This document shows positions 19,146-26,908 of a stretch of 26,908 bases of DNA, one piece after another; the first letter of the stretch is position 1; every line of letters starts with the position of its first letter. This stretch comes from Rhizopus sp. PT2906 (Eukaryota > Mucoromycota > Mucoromycetes > Mucorales > Rhizopodaceae): the NCBI GenBank assembly GCA_025529335.1, contig JAMYHX010000547.1, positions 1 to 26,908 on the forward strand, given 5' to 3'. The notes under the pieces are model-generated. The model did no database searches, was not told the DNA's origin, and was given only the letters and a program-made list of their open reading frames with translations. The position numbers and the translations under genes are program-made.

Positions 19146-22100
19146 TTACCGTCTTCCCTTTCTCTTCAAATATACAGCAAATAAGAACATGACAATGTTC
19201 AAAACAACAAAGAAACCAAGTATACTTAGGTTTCTCCACTTGTTGTCTGCGCTCCATTCCATGTTTGTTTCATAATACTCGGCTCCTGATGAGTAAGCAC
19301 AGTAGCTGCAAAGTTCAGGTTGAGTAGCCTCTGGATTGACGATATAACCAGTCGCTAGGGATAAGAAGCCTTTAGTATATTCACCGCAAGTCTGATTTGG
19401 TGGAGGAAAAAACCTGAGAAGATCATCCTCGGCACATTCCACCTTGAGTTTTTCCAGTTCGTTCACGGCTAATCCTTCTACATAGTAATGAAAGGGGTTG
19501 ACCCAGTACATCCAAGATTTCCAAACTTGAGGCATAGAGGGTGCGGTTTGCATCAGTCCACAAAAGGAGATAAGGATGGAGATGAGCACAGGATTGATCA
19601 TGGCAGCTGTCATTGGCAGTTCGACAGTAGCAGCAATTGCAAAGCCAATAGTGATGGCCCAACAGACAAGGACAAGAAGGATAGCAAAAAAGTAGGCACA
19701 GCTTTCTGCTGTATTGGTCATACCTGCTGACCAGTAAAACCCACACATGTACGCAGTGACAAGGACAAGGACATAAGGGATCTCTACAAGAATGACCGAA
19801 ATGCCAAATGGCAACCATCCATAGTATCCTGACGCATATTCACGACGGAAATAGAGACGCTCGCCCATAAACTTGAGTTGCGCTAGAATAATCAGCGTCA
19901 GGGCCATGATGAACGTGATAAAGAGAGCAAATGCCTTGTAAAATAAATCTGATATCGAGTTGCCAAGTTTCCAAAAAGTGAACCCACAAGCTAAAGAGGT
20001 GGCCATTAGGTTTATAAATCGACCGATATTATAGTCAGGCGAACGCCAATAGACGGTCGACATCCGTCCGAGGACAAGGCGAAGCTGTGTTATGAATGAA
20101 GTAGCATACTTTTGCGTCTTGCGAGTTGGACACTTGTTAGCACAAGCATGAACCTCATCGAGTTCAGTGGTCAATGCCTTGGCCTCATCCGATCTTTGCC
20201 AGATGTCTGCCCAATCCTGCCCTGCTGTCTTTACAGATGTGCCAGCACCCACCACGTCGAGAATGTATTCTGCAGGATTTGTGTCAGGTAAGCATTTAGG
20301 TGCTCCATGTCGCTCAAAGTAATCAATCATTGTCCGTGCGTCTTGTCCGATTTCGCCAAAGTAAGCGGTACGACCTCCGCGTACGAGCAACAGCATGCGG
20401 TCAAACTGCTCAAACAGCATTAAAGAAGGCTGATGTATTGAACAGAGAACTGGCCAACCAGCATCTGCTAGTTTCCGGATGAATCGAATTATGTTGTACG
20501 AGCTCTGAGCATCAAGACCAGAGGTAGGTTCATCCAAAAAGAGCAATTGAGGTTTGCTCACAAGCTCTACGCCAATTGACAATCGCTTCCGTTCTTCAAG
20601 AGATATACCATATCCTGTCTCTACTTCCCCAATTTGGGCATCGGCTATATCTTCCAATTCCAGGAGTTCAATGATCTGCTCTACATAGTCGTATTTTTCT
20701 TCTTTTGAAACATTAGCAGGTTGACGCAGGCAAGCAGAGAACCGAAGCGCTTCACGAACGGTCGCCTTGGGCTGATGCATATCAATTTGCTCGCAATACC
20801 CAGTGATTCGTTCAAAGTCGTCCAGCAGAATATCACCGTTAAGATAAACACGGCCCTTAACTTCACCAGTCGTCTTTCGACGGGCAAGAACATCCAACAA
20901 GACCGTTTTTCCAGCGCCTGATGATCCCATAATTGCTGTCAACTGTCCTGGCTTGACAATACCGCAAACATCACTTAGCAATTGAAGAGAGGATTCGCCT
21001 AATTGCAATGTATAATTGACATTCTGCCAAGAAAATATTGTATCGGTAGATGCCTGTTTTATGCTATCTGCTGCACTATTACCGCACCGACAGGCAAATC
21101 TGCAGATACACTTTGTTTTCCTATTTCTTCCAGGAGCCGTTCCAGGAAGATACAACTTGGTCAAATAACCTGATCGATTCTTTCCTCCCAGTTCCATCGT
21201 TATAATAATGTTCAAAGTGTAAAATAAAAAGATTCCAATGATAATGACAAAAGTAGGAAACCACTTGTCGCTCGCCTTGTAGTCAAACGCTTCCAGTAGG
21301 TAATCATCACCGCGGACGTAAGGTATCCCCGGTTTAGCGCCCTTCATTGCGCAAACTTTATATCTCCAGTCATCATAGCCTGGCCCATAAGGTACGGATT
21401 CTCTGGCTCCTTCACAAGAAAAGATTTGACCGCTCATTTCATTAGATATGAGCATCTTGTAAGTGTAGCTAAGTGGATCTTGATAATACACCCAAGTAAA
21501 CCATGGGCGCATCTTATTGTACGCAAGCGTATATCCGGTGTATGCGCAGTTTCCAATCAAATTGAAGCTAGAGAGTTGTGACGCTACAAAGAAGCTGGAT
21601 GTGATTGTGCTAGAAAACCGGAAAAATCCATTCATGCTCATGTTGAGCACAAAGAGACCAACAAAGAATGTCGATATTTGACTGAAGGATAAGCTGAGAC
21701 CGATAGTAAAGTATGTACAGCATTCGAACAAGAAAACTAGAACGTCCAGGTTAGGAAAGACAGTTTAACAAGCGTATGCTAGTCTTACCTTGAAAAATTA
21801 CATACGGAATATCCGTAATGACTTGGGCAATATAAAATGCAGATGGACTATAAAGTGCGTACTGTCTGTGCTTTTCTAGAACAGGCCGGCCGACCATAAA
21901 GTTCAACAACTCTGTCTGAGAGATAAACGTGTTACATAAAATACAAGAAAAGAGTGCGCCTCCACGAGAAAATGCTCCATGAGGTGTCAAGGGTAGCTTG
22001 AAGAAGCAGCCCGCATTAACAATGGCCTGTAAAATGATCATACCATACCGGAAAAAAAGAGTTTTTTTATCACTGGCAAGTAGATAATGATGCCGGATGG

Positions 22101-23693
22101 TCAAAGCCTTTACTTGTTGAAAGAATGAAGCAATATAAGGAAACCTTTTGGGTGCATATTTCTGGTGTTCTTCTCTTACTGTATGTTCAAATACAGAGGC
22201 TTTATTCTCTTTTTGGATCGTTTCCTTGTAGTCATTCAAGTCATCCATCATGAGTTGATATATTGCTGACCTGTAGTAGTATTCTTGGAATTCAGATGGA
22301 TGCCTAGGCACAATTGATTCAAAACCAGGTCTGACTTCCCTTTCAGCAATGTTGCAAAGACCTGTCATGAATTCTGATATCGATTTACGTGGAGGGCAAT
22401 AAAAGCCAAGAGATTCAAAGTATGATTTGGCTGCGTTGACTGGTCCGTAATAGATACAGTATCCTTTATCCAAAACCAGAACTTTGTCAAACAAATTATA
22501 AATGTTATTTGAAGCTTGATAAAGAGTTGCAATAGTAGTAATACTGAATATGTCTGTCATTAACCGAAGCGAGCGAACATAATCTAAGGCAGAGGCAGCA
22601 TCAAGTCCACGCGTAGAACAATCCCAGCAGTTGATGGTGCAATGTGTCGTCATTTGCTCGGCAATCGAAAGACGTTTACGTTCTCCGCCGGAAAGACCAC
22701 CTAAAGACGCGTTTCCAACCATAGTATCTAACTGCCTGGTTAAACCCAACATGTTGCCAAGCAAATAGAGAATACGATTAACAAAATCAGATTTCGTTTG
22801 TTCCCGAGCACGTTGACCTGGTGTTTTTGTTTTTAAAGCAAATTCAAGTGTTTGCTTGGTTGTCAACATTGAATAGTGTTGATCCTCTTCTCCATTATAG
22901 CAGACCTGTCCTCTATATCGTTTCAGGAATGTTTTGCTATCAATTCCACCGTAACTGATATCACCTTCAATCCGGGTATACTGTTTACGCAAATTAGCAA
23001 TGACCTTTAGAAATGTACTGCAGCCAGACCCAGGTCGCCCTAGGACAAGCAACATCTCTCCGTCTCGACAGCATCCAGTCAAACGATCCAAGATTACCGT
23101 GGCTGATTTATTTCTTTTAAATATTCTCCAAATTTTGAATAATGACGTGATACTGTTCAAAATGGTTGGAATCGTAAATAATTTAGCATTCTTTCCCTAT
23201 ATTAAGCCCTTCAAATCAGTAATTACTTTGTCCTATTTTATCTCCCTCTATGACATGCACACACACATGATAGGGGAATAGATGTACCTCAACGTGAAGG
23301 TCTTGCCATAAAACTCCCAAACGCTTGGTCTTTTTACTGTTTTCTCCCAATTCCCGACAGATGCCGTGTAAAAATTCATCTAGGTTGAAGTCATTCACAC
23401 CAACTTGACCCTTCTCCGCTTCTGATACCGATACCTTCTGTATTGCCGCTTTTAATTCGAGAGATAATTTATTATATCGAGATTTGGCCACTACACAAGG
23501 AGGTGTTTCATTTAGCTCTACAAAAAGAGGTTCACTCGTTTACATGCTCCTCATGTTTCAAACCTTCAAAGTTGATCCGATCAAAGTTTGGTTCGCCAAG
23601 TGCATCTTTTTTGTCAAAGGATTGATCAATGGTTATACTAACAGACGACGTGCAGCTGTTGCTACTTTTATTCTCATGTAAGAGCCTTTCCAT
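19146..23693 (-). CDS. Full-size PDR-type ABC transporter (ABCG, pleiotropic drug resistance)
   Basis: Plasma-membrane ATP-driven exporter of hydrophobic drugs and lipids, arranged (NBD-TMD)2. Minus-strand exons: 23693-23564, 23490-23288, 23196-21789, 21736-19146; sum 4332 bp, 1443 aa, normal for PDR. NBD1: degenerate Walker A GRPGSGCST (164-172, Cys where Lys is usual), signature LSGGERKRLSIAE (279-291), Walker B CWDCSTRGLDAASALD (301 onward). NBD2: canonical Walker A GSSGAGKT (851-858), degenerate signature GISLEERKRL (957-966), Walker B LLFLDEPTSGLDAQSS (Asp982). This complementary degeneracy is the hallmark of fungal PDR proteins. TMD1 lies around 450-730 and TMD2 around 1150-1440, with the PDR-type Cys-rich last extracellular loop (NQTCGEY ... 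CSYCAYSSG). The N-terminal region has the PDR pattern VAKSRYNKLSLEL ... FLHGICREL ... RLGVLWQDLHVEG. The first intron (23491-23563) has a weak donor GTTTGA, so the first 43 residues are the least certain. Confidence 0.95.
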
Positions 23694-24871
23694 GTCGAAA
23701 CTATTCTCTTGTCCTAAAGAAAAAAGGATTGTAAAACAAAGAGAGAGGGAGAGAAAAGACGAATATATATTTCATTTATAGGAAAACTTTAAATTCCCCA
23801 CTCGGCAGAATTGGTCTGATAGACCACGCGTGAAAGAAGACAATACATTACGGGGATGGCTAATAAAAACAAAGAAAGGATAGTAGTCCATGCATTCTAT
23901 CAGAATTTAGCAATTCTGCCGAAATCATCTCTTCTTTTTACAAGTCTTTAGCCCAGCATTTGTCTTGAAACATTTTATTCTTCAAATATCATGCAAAGAT
24001 AATATTACTATTATGTACTATTGAATGAACAATTCGTGAGAGGGACATAATCTCTATAGAATGGTGTCAATATGTCATATTAAAAAGCAGTTAATTACCA
24101 TTGTAGTTTTCTATTACACACAAATATATCTATCACAGTTAAGCATGATATGCTATGGATTGTTTGTAGCATAGCATTCTATGTGCTATTTTTATCGCAA
24201 CCAATTTGCTGGTAAATGGCAGGTTTACATGACACGGCTAGTCACAGAGAAACAGAATTTACTAATTAAACTATGAAAATACACCTGTTTTATGTGCTCG
24301 CAGATTTATTCATCTTTTCTAAAAATCTATTTTCACGAATACCCGTAATGGAATATATGTCACTAATGCATATGTGATCGGTTAATAAAATGGTTGTTGG
24401 CGCTCGTTTTGGCGCTTGTTATATTCACAAGGCGTCCTGGCTTTATGCGCAGCAGGCACATAGTTTGAAGTTTTGGATTTTTCGATGCTTGTATTTGCTG
24501 ATGTTATCAATGATATCAAAAGTAGATGCATTTATATTCTGCACTGCAAACCAGCTGATACTTGAATGGTGTTTGTACATGAGGGAACTTTCACCGAGAA
24601 CGGGATAAGCTTGCCATATCATTTTGCGTGATAATGGTCGACTTTGTATCTCGATCATTGTAAACAATAGATAACAAGTGCTATGACATCAAATAACCGC
24701 TGGTTTTTAATGATGTATTGAATAATGCTTGGGGTAAATGATCATCGGTATGGGGTATACAACAGTAACCTTGACGATAAGATACCATCATATACATTAA
24801 TATGTCTCAAACGTAAGCTAATGCAAAACTTTTGGATAATCTCAAGTACATATCATTTTATATAGTAATTG
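23694..24871. other. Long non-coding stretch upstream of the ABC transporter
   Basis: 1178 bp, AT-rich. The part near the transporter is its 5'UTR/promoter, with a purine-rich run on the plus strand (23735-23758). An inverted repeat is listed separately. A pair of overlapping open stretches at 24390-24667 has no recognised motif on either strand. I saw no TCCGYGGA-type PDR element. The remainder is stop-dense. Confidence 0.45.
23802..23922. repeat. Imperfect inverted repeat, possible MITE or hairpin
   Basis: The left arm TCGGCAGAATTG followed by TCTGATAGA (23802-23823) is repeated in reverse complement on the right as TCTATCAGA and CAATTCTGCCGA (23896-23922), with a 12-bp perfect outer arm and a 9-bp inner arm. 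Total span 121 bp. Inside the left arm is a smaller palindrome, GGTCTGATAGACC (23814-23826), followed by CACGCGTG (23825-23832). No clear target-site duplication flanks it. It lies 110-230 bp upstream of the ABC transporter ATG. Confidence 0.6.
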
Positions 24872-25048
24872 TTATTTGAGTAATACTAGGGACACTGCAA
24901 AATCCAAAAAGGCAATCTCCCCAAACTGCAGAACCATCCGTAAAATGTCCTGATCTCTGTATAACGAAGCCTCTTGGCCACAGATGGCATCATCTGTTGT
25001 ATTTCTACGTTTATAGTAAGGAATATTACACTCTTTGAGATAACATAG
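24872..25048 (-). pseudogene. Relic of an unidentified ORF in transposon debris
   Basis: A minus-strand frame open for about 58 codons with coding-like composition: ECNIPYYKRRNTTDDAICGQ then EASLYRDQDILRMVLQFGEI and AFLDFAVSL, stopping at a TAA at 24872-24874. There is no start and an in-frame TGA lies just upstream. The text looks like part of a hypothetical protein family repeated in mucoralean genomes, but I cannot name it. Confidence 0.35.
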
Positions 25049-25224
25049 TCAATATATATTTCATACCCAAGCCAAAGCCATCTTAGATATTAACATAATA
25101 CCTTATATTAAGCCTACGACGCTGATTCATGGTATCTCTAGTTTGTAGTAGTTGATGATGCGTCATATAATATAATTCACTAGATGCTGATAATATTATT
25201 TCTTTTAGAGTAATACATATGTTG

Positions 25225-25475
25225 CACTATTCCCATCACAAACATGGCGTCTTCTCCAAACTTGGCGCGTTAGTCTTGAATAAGCTTTTGTTCGGCACGT
25301 TGTTTGTTGAAGTACGCTGAAAGACGGACCTTGCGAAAGAGGGGGTATCCATTATCATGGTTTATGATGGTATGTCCATAGAATCGACTGAGAACGGCAG
25401 GCTGTTCAGATCTGGCTTGAAGGAAGCGACCAAAGTCCTCTACGGATACGGTGCTGCTTGGCTGTTGAGAAAAGT
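25225..25475 (-). pseudogene. Fragment of a TnpB/Fanzor-like transposon ORF
   Basis: On the minus strand a frame reads VSVEDFGRFLQARSEQPAVL, SRFYGHTIINHDNGYPLFRK and VRLSAYFNKQRAEQKLIQD, then a TAA (25276-25278), and continues in the same frame RAKFGEDAMFVMG before losing sense. The pattern RxxxYxNKQRAxxxLxxxLRxKFGxDxxxVxG is the segment preceding the zinc ribbon in mucoralean OrfB/TnpB-like proteins as I remember them. A Leu codon has probably become TAA. The catalytic C-terminus is absent. It directly follows the truncated Tc1-like transposase, as though one element had been broken by recombination with another. Confidence 0.42.
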
Positions 25476-25510
25476 CTTACTCAGCTTACATGATATCAAG
25501 ATCCTAGGTT

Positions 25511-26535
25511 TTAAGACCTTACAATGCTATCCATAGCAGGATAATATCCTTTCATATGTGAATACTGGTCTAATTCATCCATAGTGACCTTCGGAAAGCC
25601 AAAATAATGACCAGTTACCGTCCCTGTGCTTGTTAGCTCAACGTAACTTTCTCTCTTTCTTTTCTTGGCTGGTGACTGCAGTAATCTCAGGCTACATTTA
25701 TTAAACCTCAAGTAGAGACTGCACCTAAAATCGTTGTTGATTGTGCTCAGGTTTTGGGCACTGTGACCACAGCAGGCAATCCATTCTTTGACCTGGCCTA
25801 CTACGTTTTAAATTAATATGAAATGCAGACCTACCGAGAAAGACGCAACTAGTTCTAAAGTCCATGTCCGTACACTCCCAGTCAGAACGTCTCTGAATTT
25901 TTTCTTCACTGTTCCTATCGACAGGCTGAAATTGGGCTTTTTTTGAGTGACAAGTTACCTTCAGTTCTTATAAAATTGTAGACAGTGCTTTTAGAGACCT
26001 TGAGATCCTGAAACTTTTGTAGCAGCCGTTCCATTACTTGCTCCAAGATGGCTGAAGGATTCTCATCTATGTACTCCAAGATCACTTGCTTGTGTTCTTC
26101 CTGAAGTATACGCGGGCGACCGGTTTTCTTATGCTTTATAAAAATACTATCAGGATCCGTTTTGTACATCTGAGCCCATCTTTGAGCTGTGCGAACATGA
26201 ATACCTAATTGTTTTGCAGCAGCTGAAGCACTCATAACTTTCTCAAACATCAGTTTAAAGAATCTAACTTTGTCTTGATCCGTATAGAGTGCGCACGCTC
26301 ACTTAGTCGACGCCTCCTTCATGCAAACATCTATGTCATCTTTTGCGTCTTCATCTGCCATAGAGGCTACATCGAAATTATTCTCCTGAGGCTGATTATG
26401 CAAATACTGGGTGTGTGAACTAACTGTTTCTAAAGCATATCACTTCTCATCAATGATGTAGTCCATAGGCTCACGTCTACCATATTCATTAACTGCATTA
26501 CCGTGCCCATCTTCATAGAAAATTTGAAAGTTCAT
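25511..26535 (-). pseudogene. Tc1/mariner-like transposase, nearly full length but inactivated
   Basis: Minus strand, starting at ATG 26535-26533. In one frame it runs MNFQIFYEDGHGNAVNEYGR ... FFKLMFEKVMSASAAAKQLG, then the helix-turn-helix IHVRTAQRWAQMYKTDP, a GRPR-type linker (KTGRPRILQEEH) and a second HTH, VMERLLQKFQDLKVSKSTVY. Beyond 25927 it must be read in shifting frames: VDRNSEEKIQRRSDW, TDMDFRTSCVFLGRSAFHIN, GLPAVVTVPKT*AQSTTILG, KKRKRESYVELTSTGTVTGH and MDELDQYSHMKGYYPAMD. It lacks the region after the second DDE Asp block. Defects: TGA stops at about 26431 and 26303 in the N-terminal part, at least two frameshifts after the HTH, several more TGAs, and the first catalytic Asp-Glu (expected FLDE) now reads FLGR. 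The N-terminal 111-codon block 25915-26250 remains intact but has no independent role I can support. Confidence 0.85.
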
Positions 26536-26908
26536 TTTGTAATACTCAGTATTAATGAGAAGAAATAAAAGAACTAACAGTGCTTTCATGCTTAATATAC
26601 ACATATTTTATATGATAAAGCTTCTACATTTACGGCATTTAATTTGTCAGCAAGCGAAATCAACCAATGGTTAACGTGACATTAGAATTTAACAAGTGCG
26701 AATTTTACTCTTGGCATTAGTGTCAATAATTTTTAGAAGCCCTGTACTGTATTTTTATTAATTATCGACATTAATTTTATAAAATGTTGTCATAAAATAA
26801 AAAAATTATTTGCTTAAAAAGACGACAAAGAAAAATATGTTTGAATAAAACGACATCATGTCAAAAGAGAGAGAGAGAGAGAGAGATAATGAGTATATGT
26901 AGAAAAAG
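26536..26908. mobile_element. 5' flank and possible terminal end of the Tc1-like element, then AT-rich DNA
   Basis: Upstream of the transposase ATG the sequence is AT-rich without genes. At 26738-26751 it reads AGCCCTGTACTGTA; on the minus strand this is TACAGTACAGGGCT, resembling a Tc1/mariner terminus with its flanking TA. No matching opposite end was found near 24.6-25.5 kb, which fits a 3'-truncated element. The window ends with a (AG)10 microsatellite (26866-26886). Confidence 0.35.
26866..26886. repeat. (AG)n microsatellite
   Basis: Ten uninterrupted AG units plus one A near the right edge of the window. Confidence 0.95.

Noticed and set aside
19423..19818. Open frames opposite or out of phase within the ABC transporter (19423-19818, 19488-19730, 20681-20893)
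   Set aside because: Cys/Trp-rich nonsense translations inside a long conserved gene; no independent evidence.
23484..23681. Plus-strand open frame with a basic C-terminus opposite the transporter N-terminus
   Set aside because: The minus strand gives the PDR N-terminal pattern with splice sites that restore frame; the plus frame matches nothing.
24390..24667. Overlapping open frames on both strands
   Set aside because: No recognisable motif, no clear splice partners and no start context; could be transposon debris but cannot be supported.
1..26908. tRNA, rRNA or CRISPR features
   Set aside because: No cloverleaf-like conserved boxes, rRNA-like blocks or regularly spaced direct repeats were seen on reading the window; CRISPR is not expected in a fungal nuclear genome.

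Overview
The window reads as a stretch of nuclear genome from an early-diverging filamentous fungus, most likely a mucoralean (Mucoromycota). The DNA is AT-rich, the genes carry many introns of about 45-75 bp, the proteins are fungal (PDR-type ABC transporter, Gti1/Pac2 regulator, DASH subunit, fungal-type PAPS reductase), and the transposon debris resembles families I associate with Mucorales. The exact species cannot be read from the sequence. All family assignments come from motif recognition, not a database search.

Layout, left to right. Positions 1-5347 (+) hold two different Sac-family phosphoinositide phosphatases in head-to-tail tandem: FIG4 (5' end outside the window, 11 exons seen) and SAC1 (10 exons, 666 aa), only 101 bp apart. 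An intronless cytosolic-type GH36 alpha-galactosidase follows (5959-8133, +). Converging on it is a Gti1/Pac2 (WOPR) transcription factor (8200-9889, -, 5 exons, 464 aa). A Rab18-like small GTPase (10747-11663, -, 6 exons, 206 aa) comes next. Positions 11.8-14.3 kb are a transposon graveyard: a decayed gene with a TnpB/Fanzor-like C-terminus, a perfect A45 tract and a second short fragment. Housekeeping genes resume with PAPS reductase (14494-15321, -), a DASH Spc19-like protein with an unusual long C-terminal extension (15888-17195, -, 4 exons, 380 aa), an unrecognised 138-aa protein (17820-18273, -), QCR8 of respiratory complex III (18469-18864, +, 3 exons) and a full-size PDR/ABCG transporter (19146-23693, -, 4 exons, 1443 aa). 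The last 3 kb hold an inverted repeat and pieces of dead transposons, including a nearly full-length but broken Tc1/mariner transposase (25511-26535, -).

Functionally the genes are a mixed set rather than an operon-like system: membrane lipid identity and traffic (FIG4, SAC1, RAB18), metabolism (GH36, sulfate assimilation, QCR8), division (Spc19), drug or lipid efflux (PDR) and development (Gti1/Pac2). The points most worth a second look are two GC-AG introns required by reading frame, the Spc19-like protein with an extra C-terminal module, and the TnpB/Fanzor-like remnants. I rebuilt exons by hand from GT/GC-AG boundaries and frame continuity; for every multi-exon gene the summed coding length is a multiple of three.
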